Source: Piscinibacter sp. HJYY11
GTDB taxonomy: Bacteria > Pseudomonadota > Gammaproteobacteria > Burkholderiales > Burkholderiaceae_C
Assembly (NCBI RefSeq): GCF_016735515.1
Contig: NZ_JAERQZ010000001.1
Span: 124,001 to 188,000 of the forward strand
Reading direction: 5' to 3'
Length of the DNA: 64,000 nucleotides
The translations under genes were made by a program, and so were the position numbers. Shown here in pieces: positions 1 through 10,500 of the stretch; position 1 is the first letter of the stretch, and each line of letters begins with the position of its first letter. The notes under the pieces were generated by a model, which made no database searches, was not told where the DNA came from, and saw only the letters and a list, made by a program, of their open reading frames with translations.

Positions 1-2
1 CC

Positions 3-1055
3 ACGTCTTGCGCCGGCACCTCGTCGACCGCCGACGTCGACGGCACCGGTCCGCTGCCGACTTTCCAGGACATCGCTTGCGCCGGCGCTTCCAGCGCCCT
101 GACCACCAACGCCGTGAGCTATATCGGCGTGTCGGACGTGGAGCCTCAATTCTTCGGCGGCCCTTCGACCTACAACAACCTTCGCGCCGAAGGTCTGGCG
201 ACGGTGATCTTTGGTGTGCCCGTCACGCGCAACATCTATGAAGCCTTGCAAGGCGTGCAAGGCCTGACCGTCGGCGCGATCGACGAAGCCAACATGCCTT
301 CGCTGACGCAAGGTCAAGTCACCTCGCTGTACACGCAGGAAGGCCAGACCTGGTCCGGTCTCACCGGCGCCACCGTGGGTGACGACATGGTCTACGTGGC
401 CCGCCGTGCTGACAGCTCGGGAACGCAGAAGTCGTTCGAAGCCGTTGTCGCCCGCACGACGAACGGAACCGGCGGCGCTCGCCAGTGCCAGTCCGACGTG
501 GAACCCTTCGTTTCCGGCCCCGCCGCGCTCGACAACACCGCCGCCAACAGCCTGTGCAACGGCAGCAACCTCGTGGTGAACGGCTCGGGCAGCGGCCAGG
601 TGCTTGCCTGTCTGAACGCCCACCAGGCCGGTGGCCGTGGTGCCATTGGCACCATCTCGACCGAGTTCAAGCAGACCGCCGGTGGTTCGCTGCGCTTCGT
701 CAAGATCAACGGCGCCGCTCCGACTCACGCCAACGTGGCCAGCGGCCGCTACACGCAATACACCGACGCGTCGCTGAACACTCGCATCGGCACCACGCTG
801 CCGACGGCTTCAGCCGCTGGCTACAGCGCGTTCCTGACGGTGCTGAAGAACGACTTCGCCGACCCGGCCGTGATCTCGGTCATCAACGCCGGCAACCAGA
901 CGTTCGGTCCGTCGGGACTGATGGCCCTCGATGCGCTCGAAGCCTCCATCCCCGCGCCCGACTTCACCGGCACTTCGGGCCGCAACCCCTGGTCACGTCT
1001 CGTGGGCGGCACGGACCTGAACAACTGCCAGCCGGGCAAGCTCGCAGCCTTCTGA
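3..1055 (+). CDS. PstS-like periplasmic substrate-binding protein (5' truncated)
   Basis: The frame is open from the first bases of the window, so the signal peptide and N-terminus lie outside it; about 350 residues remain. The visible protein has the soluble secreted style of phosphate/oxyanion-binding proteins: a motif like SSALTTNAVSYIGVSD near its start, an ADSSGT segment at about residue 136, several paired cysteines, and no membrane segment. In PstS-type proteins a S-G-T loop contacts the phosphate oxygens, which fits ADSSGTQKSF. I infer a phosphate-type binding protein of a Burkholderiales-specific branch rather than canonical PstS, because the cysteine pairs are unusual. It ends at TGA 1055 and is followed by a strong rho-independent terminator, so it is the last gene of its unit. 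A CYTH-CHAD gene converges on it. Confidence 0.6.
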   Translation, partial: TSCAGTSSTADVDGTGPLPTFQDIACAGASSALTTNAVSYIGVSDVEPQFFGGPSTYNNLRAEGLATVIFGVPVTRNIYEALQGVQGLTVGAIDEANMPSLTQGQVTSLYTQEGQTWSGLTGATVGDDMVYVARRADSSGTQKSFEAVVARTTNGTGGARQCQSDVEPFVSGPAALDNTAANSLCNGSNLVVNGSGSGQVLACLNAHQAGGRGAIGTISTEFKQTAGGSLRFVKINGAAPTHANVASGRYTQYTDASLNTRIGTTLPTASAAGYSAFLTVLKNDFADPAVISVINAGNQTFGPSGLMALDALEASIPAPDFTGTSGRNPWSRLVGGTDLNNCQPGKLAAF

Positions 1056-1107
1056 TCCGCTTGCCTCAGACCGCCTCTCGCGGGGCGGTTCCTTCCTCGT
1101 GAAGCCC

Positions 1108-1145
1108 GAGTCAGCGCTCTCGCAAGAGCGCTGACTCTTTTGTTT
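1108..1145 (+). terminator. Rho-independent terminator of the PstS-like gene
   Basis: A perfect 13-bp stem (left arm 1108-1120, right arm 1125-1137) with a CGCA loop is followed by TTTTGTTTT on the plus strand. The U-tract orientation assigns it to the upstream plus-strand gene. The hairpin contains the stop codon and last codons (SALLRER) of the convergent CYTH-CHAD gene. Confidence 0.9.
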
Positions 1146-2631
1146 TGAGCGGCGGGGGCCTGTCGCGCCAGAAGCGCTGGAGCTTGCGCATTCGTCGCAG
1201 CGCCTTGTGAGCCACGCGTGCGGTCGTCTCCAGGTGGCCGCGCAGATAGCCGGCAGCGAATTGCGCAGACGGGTCGGTCTTGGCATCACGTTGAAAGTGT
1301 TCGGCCGCGACGGTGCAATCGGCGTGGTGGCCGAGCGCTTCCTGCATCGGCTTGAGCGTGTCGACATAGGCATCCACCTCGTCTGCAGCCCACAGCAGTT
1401 GCGCAAACTCACTGAGGTAGCGCAGGCGCTTGAGCCGTTTGCGCACCGCATGCTGCTCGGTGGTCGACAGCGTCTCGAACACGCGCCCGGCGCGTTCGAC
1501 ACGGCGGTGCAGGCGCTGCAGTCGCTTGGCGAAGAGTTCAAGCACGGCCTCGTGCGACAGCGGGCTGAGCGACTCGTCGCTGTCGTGCAGGAGCGAGAGC
1601 AGGTGCAGCAGCGTCTGCTGGAGGGCGGGCGCGCGTGCGGCGGCCGTGGTGTCGACGGCGGTAGGTGCGTCCCACACCGTCTTGGGCGCACCGGCCGCCT
1701 CGAGCAAAGGCCGCACGGCGGCCGACACGGCTTCATGGTCGCGCTGCTCTCCCAACGTGCGGAAGGTCTTCGCCAGTGCAGATTCCCAGACTGGGTCGAT
1801 TCGAGGCCCCGTCTTGGCGAACTCTCGCAGGGCGGTGCGCAAACGGCGCAGGCCCACACGGGCCTGATGAATGTGCTCGTCGTCTGCCTGGCCTTCGGCG
1901 GCGATGCTGAGATTGGGCAGCACCTGCGCCAGCGTGTTGGCGAGCACCATGCGCAGCACCTGGGCGCCGGTGGCATTGGGCATCGAGGCAACGGCCCGCG
2001 CCTTGGTCGCCGGGGTCGGGCTGCCTTGACGCAGGCGCTCGCCCTGCTCGGCCTTGGAGATGGTGCTCAACCACAGGCCGCCCACCGACAGCGCCTCTTC
2101 GGCGCGCTTGAACAGCGACGCCACCGGGCCGTCAAGGTGTTCGAGTTCGAGTTCTGCCACTGGCGCTCGCCGGTCGCCCGCGTGGACATGGCCGAGGTCG
2201 AGCGCGGCCTCGACACGCGAGCCTGCCGGGTCCTCGATCACGACGATCGAGCGCCACACGTCGGTGGCGAAACGCTCCTCCAGTGCAGCCTGGCCGGTGC
2301 CGCCCATGGCCTTCAGCAGCTGCTCGTGCGCAGGCGTGCCCGTGTGGTGAGCGATGTCGAGGGCGGGCGTCTCGTCGGGCGCGGCCGGCACGGCCACTTC
2401 ATGCTCGAGGCGGTGCACCGCACTGTCGCCGCGGGCCTTGAGCGTCTGCACCCAGTGGTCGCCCTCCAGGCGCAGCCGCAGCGCGATCCCCGCCCGGCCG
2501 AGGCTGCCGTCATCGGTGTCGAAATAGCGTGCACGCAGCCGCAGGCGGCGTGCCCCTTGCGCGTCGAACATCCGCTGCCATTGCTGCGCGGCGCGTTCGT
2601 CGAGCCGGAACTTGAGTTCAAGTTCGTTCAT
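1111..2631 (-). CDS. CYTH and CHAD domain protein (triphosphate tunnel/polyphosphate-binding)
   Basis: A 506-residue protein. The start is placed at the ATG at 2631 because the CYTH signature begins at once: MNELELKFRLDE carries the ExExK metal/triphosphate motif. Residues 1 to about 200 form the CYTH (triphosphate tunnel metalloenzyme) domain, as in the inorganic triphosphatase YgiF; residues from about 215 to the end form the CHAD domain, alpha-helical with many conserved His and Arg (for example HIHQARVGLRRLRTALREF). CYTH proteins hydrolyse or bind short polyphosphates, and CHAD domains bind polyphosphate granules. It lacks a signal peptide and should be cytoplasmic. Its 3' end lies inside the terminator of the convergent PstS-like gene. 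A role in phosphorus storage fits both neighbours but is inference. Confidence 0.88.
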   Translation of the reverse strand: MNELELKFRLDERAAQQWQRMFDAQGARRLRLRARYFDTDDGSLGRAGIALRLRLEGDHWVQTLKARGDSAVHRLEHEVAVPAAPDETPALDIAHHTGTPAHEQLLKAMGGTGQAALEERFATDVWRSIVVIEDPAGSRVEAALDLGHVHAGDRRAPVAELELEHLDGPVASLFKRAEEALSVGGLWLSTISKAEQGERLRQGSPTPATKARAVASMPNATGAQVLRMVLANTLAQVLPNLSIAAEGQADDEHIHQARVGLRRLRTALREFAKTGPRIDPVWESALAKTFRTLGEQRDHEAVSAAVRPLLEAAGAPKTVWDAPTAVDTTAAARAPALQQTLLHLLSLLHDSDESLSPLSHEAVLELFAKRLQRLHRRVERAGRVFETLSTTEQHAVRKRLKRLRYLSEFAQLLWAADEVDAYVDTLKPMQEALGHHADCTVAAEHFQRDAKTDPSAQFAAGYLRGHLETTARVAHKALRRMRKLQRFWRDRPPPLKTKESALLRER

Positions 2632-2674
2632 GCGGAAAGCCCTGTGCTGCACCACTCGGCGCCAGGGCGCAAGG

Positions 2675-4423
2675 CTACCGCAGCAGGGCAGGGGGCAGGC
2701 CGGCGCGGGCGCGGTCGACCATCGCGTGATACAGGCCTTCGAGGTTCCGCGTATAGCGGCGTGTGTCGTAGAGCAGGGAGTGCGACAGCTGCGCCGCGAG
2801 CTTCTCTCGCAGGGCGATCAGTTGCTTCGACTGCGTGGCCAGTGTGACCGCCAGTGCCTCATACGCGACGGGCGTGTGCGTCACCAGCTCGGGCAACCCC
2901 ACGGTCTGCAGCAGGCTCGCACCCACCCGGCTCGGGAAGGTCTCGCCCGCGCAGGTGAGCACCGGCAGGCCGGCCCACAGGGCATCGCTGCCGGTCGTGT
3001 GGGCGTTGTAGGGCCAGGTGTCGAGGAAGAGATCGGCCAGGCGGAGGCGGGCCAAATGCTGGTCATGCGGCAGGTTGCCGGCAAAGTGCAGTCGCCCCGC
3101 GGCCACGCCCCGCGCCTGGGCCTCGCGCCGAAGGTTGTCTTGCGTCGCAGGCGTGTCGCTGTAGAGCATGAGCACGCTGCGCGGCACCTGGCGCAGCACG
3201 CGCATCCACACGTCGAACACCGCCGGCACGATCTTGTAGACGTTGTTGAGGCAGCAGAAGACGAAGGCATCCTCGGGCAGGCCGATGTCGCTGCGGCGCG
3301 CGGGTGTGGCCGCGATCTGCCGGGTGCTGTCATTCGGCTGGTAGCAGTCGGGCAGGTAGGCGATCTTCTCGACGTAGTGCATCCGCTGGGCCTCCGGGAT
3401 CACCGTGTGGTCGGCGATCAGGTAGTCGATGTAGGGCGCGCCGATGGTGCCGGGAAAGCCGAGGTAGTTGACCTGGAGAGGTGCCGGCCGCAGTGCGAAG
3501 AGATGCGAGCGCGCCTGGCCGAAGTGGCCGTTGAGGTTGACGAGGACGTCAACGCCGCGCTCGCGCACGGCCTGCGCGGCGGCGAGGTGCGGCAGGCCGC
3601 GGATGGGCACCAGTTCATCGACGCAGGCTTCGATGCGGCGGCGCAACGGGCTGCCGTCGTCCCAGCCGTTGTCGAAGGCGACGATGTCGAAACGCGAGCG
3701 GTCATGGAGCTCGAGCACCTGGGTCAGCAAGATCGACGTGGCCTGCTGGCGGAACTCGCCCGACACGTAGCCGATCCGGATCTTCGGCCCATAGCCGATC
3801 ACCGGCGGACGCTGCAACTCGCGTCGTGGCGGGTGATACGTGGCGGAGTACTGTGCGGCCGCACGGCGCAGCAGGGAAGGCGAGCGGCAGTAGCCCTGCA
3901 GGCCGAATGGCTCGGCGGCGTTGTGACCGCTCTCGATGGCTTGCTCCACGCGGGCCTGGAGCGTTTCGGCGCGTGTCCAGTCGGCGATGAGCATCTTGCA
4001 ATGCAGCAGCCGGCCTGCGGCCAGCGGGTACGCAGGTGCCAGCTGCAGCAGACGCTCGAAGACGAGCGCGGCATCTTCGTAGCGACGCTGCTCCTGCAGG
4101 GCGATACCGAATTTCTCGATCACGTCCACGCGCCCCGGGTCGATCTGCAGTGCACGCTGGAAGCTGGCCTCTGCGGCAGCCGCGCCGAAGAGGTGGTACT
4201 GCGTCATGCCCAGTGCGGCCCAGGCGTCGGCGGAGTCAGGGTGGTGTTGCGTGGCCTGTTGGAAGCGGCTCATCGCTTGCTGCACATGGCCCTGTTCGTC
4301 GAGCGCAACGCCTTCTTGCAGCATCGCCAGCAGGCGCAGCGACGGGGGTGATGGCGGGGTCCGGCGCGGCCACTGCGGGGCTTGCGGGGCCTGCCGGTAG
4401 TCGGGGGCATGGGGGGCGTTCAT
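2675..4423 (-). CDS. SPINDLY-type GT41 glycosyltransferase with TPR repeats
   Basis: A 582-residue protein with TPR repeats at about residues 35-160 (for example ADAWAALGMTQYHLFGAAAA) and a GT41 catalytic region from about 210 on. The family signatures seen include IRIGYVSGEFRQQATSILL, DVLVNLNGHFGQAR, LQVNYLGFPGTIG and a C-terminal lobe with TWPYNAHTTGSDALWAGLPV. GT41 enzymes transfer GlcNAc (OGT/SPINDLY) or hexose (HMW1C) from a nucleotide sugar to protein. The start at 4423 (MNAPHAPD) was chosen because residues encoded further upstream are low-complexity and not protein-like. It is transcribed divergently from the giant FHA-type exoprotein, separated by 164 bases, an arrangement recalling HMW1C and its adhesin substrate. 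The actual substrate is unknown. Confidence 0.88.
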   Translation of the reverse strand: MNAPHAPDYRQAPQAPQWPRRTPPSPPSLRLLAMLQEGVALDEQGHVQQAMSRFQQATQHHPDSADAWAALGMTQYHLFGAAAAEASFQRALQIDPGRVDVIEKFGIALQEQRRYEDAALVFERLLQLAPAYPLAAGRLLHCKMLIADWTRAETLQARVEQAIESGHNAAEPFGLQGYCRSPSLLRRAAAQYSATYHPPRRELQRPPVIGYGPKIRIGYVSGEFRQQATSILLTQVLELHDRSRFDIVAFDNGWDDGSPLRRRIEACVDELVPIRGLPHLAAAQAVRERGVDVLVNLNGHFGQARSHLFALRPAPLQVNYLGFPGTIGAPYIDYLIADHTVIPEAQRMHYVEKIAYLPDCYQPNDSTRQIAATPARRSDIGLPEDAFVFCCLNNVYKIVPAVFDVWMRVLRQVPRSVLMLYSDTPATQDNLRREAQARGVAAGRLHFAGNLPHDQHLARLRLADLFLDTWPYNAHTTGSDALWAGLPVLTCAGETFPSRVGASLLQTVGLPELVTHTPVAYEALAVTLATQSKQLIALREKLAAQLSHSLLYDTRRYTRNLEGLYHAMVDRARAGLPPALLR

Positions 4424-4587
4424 CGGGGTTCGCTTTGGTCTGGACAACGGTGGTTCTAGCCTTCGCCCGAGACGGTGGTGTGACGCTCCCGTGGCAGTGG
4501 GGAGTGGCTCGTTCGGGGCATGCCGCGGCGCTGCAAATGTCATGGCCGGTTTCGAGAATCCGCCGGCTGACATCACGCCCCCCGACC

Positions 4588-7500
4588 ATGAAGAAGACCC
4601 GCTCGTTCCGTGTCCGCCCGACCGCCGTCCACCGCCGCCAGCCCTGGCACCAAAGTGCCAGCAGCCTGATGGTGCTTGCAGGCCTGGGGGTGCTGAGCTT
4701 CTCGCTGCCGAACGAGGCTCTCGCGCAGCGGGCGATCGCACCCAACACACTGCCGGTCTTGCGCGGCGTGGTGTCTGACCGCATCACGGTCACGCCCTCC
4801 ACACCCGCACCCGGCCGCGCGCAGTTGACGATCGACCAGGCCTCGCTGCGCGGTGTCATCGACTGGCGTTCCTTCGACATCGGCAGCAGCGCCGAGGTGC
4901 TGTTCCGCCACCAGATGGGCAGCCAGTCTTCCACGCTGAACCGCATCTATGACGCACGGCCAAGCGTCATCCAGGGCCGGCTCACGAGCGAAGGCGCGAC
5001 CGCCGGCAGCCGCGGCGGGCAGATCATCCTCGTCAACCAGAACGGCATCCTGTTTGGCGCCGGTGCACAGGTGAACACGCAGTCGCTGATCGCCTCAACG
5101 CTCAACATCAGCAACCAGCGTTTCCTGTCCGGCGCGCTGGCCGGCGCCACGCCCGCCTTCGAGGGCCGCTATGACGACCAGGGCAACACGCTTCCTGGTG
5201 GGCCCACCGGCAGCATCGTGCTGACCGGAGCCGCTGACGGCCGGGCCGCGCCTGTGCTGCAGGCTGGGCAAGGTGGCTCGATCATGATCTTCGCGCCGAG
5301 CATCGACAACCAGGGCGGTGTGATCCGCGCCCCGGATGGCCAGGTCGTCCTGGCCGCGGGCAGCAAGGCCTACCTTGCCATCAACCCGAACGAGAGCGAC
5401 ACCACGCTGCGCGGCTACGTGGTCGAAGTGGAGGTGCCGGCCGACGGCAACGTGACGAGCCTGATCCGCAATGCTGGCGACGTCAGCGCCGACCGCGGCA
5501 ACGTGACGCTGGCCGCCCTGGCGGTGAACCAAGAAGGCCGCATCACCGCCAACACGGCGCTACAGGCCAACGGCTCGATCTACTTGAAGGCCCACACGAA
5601 GAACAAGGCCCAGTCGGGCAGCGTCCGCTTCCAGGCAGGCAGCGTCACTGAAGTGACGCCCGACCGCAACGACACGAGTACCGCCCCCGAGAGCCAGGGC
5701 TATGCGCCCACGGCGAGCAGCCCTACCGAATTCCGCGGCGTGATCGATGTGCAGGGCCGAACGATCGAGAACCACGGCACCGTGCGTGCCGCGGGCGGTG
5801 TGATCAAGCTCGATGCGTCCAGCAGCCAGGGTGCCGAGGGCGCGCGCGTCTACCTCGCTCAGGGCAGCCAGACCAGCGTGGCGGGCACCTGGTCCGATGT
5901 CGACTTCAGCAAGAACCTGGTCACCTTCACCGTCACGTCCAACGAGCTGAAGAACTCGCCCGACCAGAAGACCGGGGTGCTGCGGGGCACCGAGGTGACG
6001 GTCGACCTGCGGCAGGACAACGGCATCCTCGACCTCAGCGGCTACCGCGGCCTGGTGGCGCGCACCGTGGCCGAGAAGGCGGCGGTGGGCGGTGATCTGC
6101 TGATCAGCTCCAGCGGCTCGGTGATCCAGCGCGAGGGCGCCACGCTCGACGCGTCCGGTGGCGGCTACCGCTACAACGGCGGCATGGTCGGCACGACGCG
6201 CCTGCTGGGCGCCGACGGAAAGGTCTACGACATCGGCAACGCGCCGCAGGGCCTGCGCTATACGCAGGTGCTCGACACCTACAGGGTGACCGACCCGCGC
6301 TGGGGCCAGACGGTCAGCTACAGCAACCCGCTCGGCATGGTGCGGACCTACCAGCCCGGGTACGTCGAAGGGAAGTCGGGCGGCGCGGTGACCATCAGCG
6401 CGCAGTCGGGCGTGGTCCTCGACGGCACGCTCCGGGGCGGCGTGACCGTGGGGGCGCGCCAGGCCCGCAATGCGCCTCGCGGGGCGACGCTGCGCATCGG
6501 CGACTACAGCAGCTCGCACAGGCTCATCAATGAACGACAGAACATCGGCAGCATCACGCTGACGCAGCATGCCAGCGACAGCCTGGGTGCGGCGTTTCAC
6601 GTGGGCAGCGAACTGAGCGGTGGCCAACGCCGAGGCTTCACGCTGGGCGCCGACCAGGTGTTCGGCGCTTCCACGCAGACGGCCGACGGGCGCGTGGAAT
6701 CCGGCTTCGGTGCGGTGGAGCTGAATTCCAATGGCCGCATCTTGATGGGTGAGGGCGTCTCGCTGCGCTCCGACCCGGGCGCCGAGTTGACGCTGCGCGC
6801 GCAGGCGATCGACATCGCCGGCAACATCCGCCTCGCGGGCGGCAAGCTCGTGTTGCACGCTGCAGAGGCGGCCGCTCCTTTGGCCGAAGTGGCCGACAAC
6901 ACCAGCCACAACATCACCGTGCGTAGCGGGGCCACGCTAGCGACGGCGGGTGAATGGCTCAACGCCTCGAGCTCCGACGGTCGCGTGCCGCCGCTTGTGC
7001 CCACCGGGCGCGCCGCCGCGAATGGCACGGCCGTGTCGACGCTCAATGGCGGCAGCATCACGCTGGAGATGGACAAGAGCATTTACCACTCCACGCTCGA
7101 GCGAGGCTCGGTGCTCGACGTGAGCGGCGGTGCCTCGCTCTCGGCCAGCCAGCGCGTCACAGCGGGCGACGGTGGCAAGCTCACCATCGCCAACGGCTCT
7201 GTGGGCCAGACCAACCCCGACTGGATGCAGGCGGAGCTGCGCGGCTTCTCGCTCGGCAAGGGCGGCGAGCTGAACCTCAAGCTTGGCGAAGCCTTGATCG
7301 TGCCCGAGGGCACCACCGGCACGGTGCCCGCAGCCACCACGCGCCTGGATGCTGGCCTGTTCGCCGACCACGGCTTCTCCAAGGTGGGCATCGAGGCGGC
7401 TGGCGGCATCACCATCACCGCCGGCACCACCATCGAGGCGGTGCAGCACAACCGTGTGCTCGACACCGCATCGGCGCGTCGCCTGGCCACCGGCGGCGAC

Positions 7501-10500
7501 CTCGCCAGCGTGGCGAGCGTGCAGCGGCTCCCCGACGGGCAGCGCGGCAGCATGACCGTCAGCCTCAACGCGCGCGGAGACGCGCCGGGCCCGACGGCCG
7601 GCGAGCTGAGCGTCGGCGCGGGGGCGTCCGTCACCACCGACCCGAAGGGCGAGATCGCGCTCACCGCCCGCCACGCACTCGAGGTCGACGGCCGGCTGGG
7701 GGCCGCCGGCGGCAAGATCAGCCTCACCGTGAGCGGCCCCGACTCCCAGGGCGCGCTGGCCACCGGCCGGCTGCACCTCGGTGCCCAGGCCGACGTGTCT
7801 GTTCGCGGCACTTTCGTCGCCACGCCCAACGAGCGCGGCCTCGTTCAAGGCACCTTGCACGATGGCGGCACGATCACCCTCGAGGCACGCCGCGCCGGCG
7901 TGCAGGTCGACGCGGGCGCGCGGCTCGACGTGGGGGGCGTCAGCCAGGTGGTCGACTTGGCGCAGCCAGGCCGCACGCCCACGTTCGTCAAGCAGACGAT
8001 CGAGGGCCATGCCGGCACGCTGGTGGTCAAGTCGCAAGGCGCCACGGTGCTCGACGGCACGCTGCTCGGCCACGGCGGCTCGAATGCCGCCGCCGGCGGC
8101 AGCTTCGCGCTCGAACTGACGCGGCCCGACCGGCAGGCCGAGATGCCTGCCGAGCGGCGCATCGTCGTCACGCCCGGCAATGGCCCGGTGCAGCCGGCCG
8201 ACGTCGACACTGCGGATGCCCGCGTGGACGTGCGCGCGCTCACCGCCGGCGGCTTCGACAAGCTGCGCCTGCAGTCCGAAAACCGCATCGAGTTCCAGCA
8301 GTCGGTCAACGTGGACTTCAAGCGCGGCGTGCGCCTCGATGCACCGCAGGTCGAGCTGGCCGATGGCGCACGGGTGATTGTCACAGGGTCGACGGTGTCG
8401 CTCGGCCAGTCGATGGGCCCGCGCGTGGCAGAGGAGCTCGACGGCGTCGACGAATACAACCTCAAGCCGCTCGGCGTATCGCCCGCCGTCACCACCCGCA
8501 GCGGGACCGGCGAGCTGATGGTGCGCGGCGGCATGGTGAACGTCTACGGCGACCTCACCGTCAACGGCGCTCAGCGCACGCGCATCGAGAGCGACGGCGA
8601 CGTGCAACTGGTGGGCCGCTCGGTGAGCTTCGAGAGCGGCACCGCCGGTGGCCAGGCCGTCACCCGCCAGGTCGGCAGCCTCACGACCGCCGGCAACGTG
8701 GAGATCCAGGCCTCGCAGATCTACCCCGCGACGCGCACAGAATTCGGCATCGCGGTGAAAGACACCGCCACCGGCACACCGGTGGCAGATGGCCGCATCA
8801 CCATCAGCGGCAACGGCCGCACCGCCGGCGACGTGTACTCGGCCGGCGGCCAACTCACGCTGCAGGCGCAAGACATCCACCAGGGCGGCACCGTGAAGGC
8901 GCCACTCGGACAGATCGCGATGAACGCTGGCCGGTCGCTGACGCTCTCCACCGGCAGCACGACCTCGGTCTCCGGCAACGGCCTCACGGTGCTCTATGGC
9001 GGCACTGACTCCGGCACCCAGTGGCGCTACGACGACGGCAGCGGCAACCAGACCCTCACTTCCGTCACCGACCAGGGCAAGACCATGACCCTCAACGCCC
9101 CCATGCTCGACGTGCAGGCCGGGGCGACGGTGAACCTGAGCGGCGGCGGCGACGTGCGCGCGGTCGAGTTCGTGAAGGGCAACGGCGGCGACAACGACAT
9201 CACCACGGCCGCCAACACCTACGCCATCATCCCCGCCTCGCAGCTGCAGGCCATGCCCTACGACCGCCACACGCTTGCGGTGAGCGACCCGGGTCTAGGT
9301 TTCAGCCTGGCCAACGGCCGCGACGGCGTGCGCTTCGACAGCATCGTGATCGAGCGAGGCGCCGGCATCCCGGCCGGCGAGTATGTGCTGCTGTCCGCGC
9401 GCTATGCACTGTTGCCAAACGCCTACCTGGTCGAGTTGCAGACCGGCAGTGCCTACCGCAACCTGCAGTCCCAGCAGGACCTGCGCATGCTCAACGGTGA
9501 CAAGGTCATCACCGCCCGCCGCAGTGCCAGCGGCAGCGACCTGCAGGAATCGCAGACCATCGGCGTGGTCATCCGTCCCGGGCTCGCGGCCGCACAGCGT
9601 GCGTCCGACTACAACCTCACCGGCGCCGGCTTTTTCGCTGATGCGGCCGAGCGTGAGCGCATGGCAGCGCCACCGTCACCGTGGGACGCAGGCCGACTGC
9701 TGATCGACAACGCAAGCGACGTGCGCCTGCGCGGCAGCTTCAACACCGCCGCCGGGAACTCGCCGGCCAACACCGCGGGTCGTGTCGCCGACATCGACAT
9801 CAGCGCCAACCGCATCGCGGTGGTCGACCAGGTCAGCTCGGCGACCGAGTGGCAAGGCTACCTGCAGCTCGAAGGCCAGCAGCTCTCGGGCCTCAACGGC
9901 AACGTGCTGCTCGGCGGCAAGCGCACCCACACCGATGCCGGCCAGAAGATCACCGCCAGCGCGGTCGACAGCCAGGTGGTGGTCGCCAACAGCCGCGACG
10001 GCGCAGTGAATCTGCGCGAGATCACGCTCGTGGCCGGCGACAGCATCGACGTGCGCGTCGGCAGCGTGCTCAACGCCGCCGGCACACCGGCCCAGTCGCC
10101 CGGCGTCATCACGGCCGATGCGTCCGGCGCGCTGCTGCGCCTGAGCTCCGGTGAGCAGGCCCGGCTGGACCGGGGCGAGGCCAGTGCCGCCCGCGGCAGC
10201 GTGCGCATCGCCGAAGGCGCGACGCTCACGTCGAGCAAGTCGATGCTGATCGACGCAACCCAGTCCACCGAGTCGAGCGGCACACTGCGCGTTGGCGGCG
10301 ACAACGGTGCGGGCGGCGCGCTGAGCCTCTCGTCGGGGCAGGTGACGCTCGGCGATGTGGCGCCCGGCGCCGTGACGAGCGGCCTTGTGCTGAGCACCGG
10401 CCAACTCGCGAACTACCGAGCGCTCGATGAGCTGGTGCTGCGTGGCTACGGCGCGATCGACCTCGTGGGCGCCACCACGCTCGGCTCGAGCGACCTCAAG

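Noticed and set aside
6937..9270. Very long open frames on the strand opposite the FHA-type gene (also 9676-11835 and 11932-13365)
   Set aside because: Their translations are Arg/His/Ala-rich low-complexity sequence without motifs, as expected for antisense of a high-GC repetitive gene.
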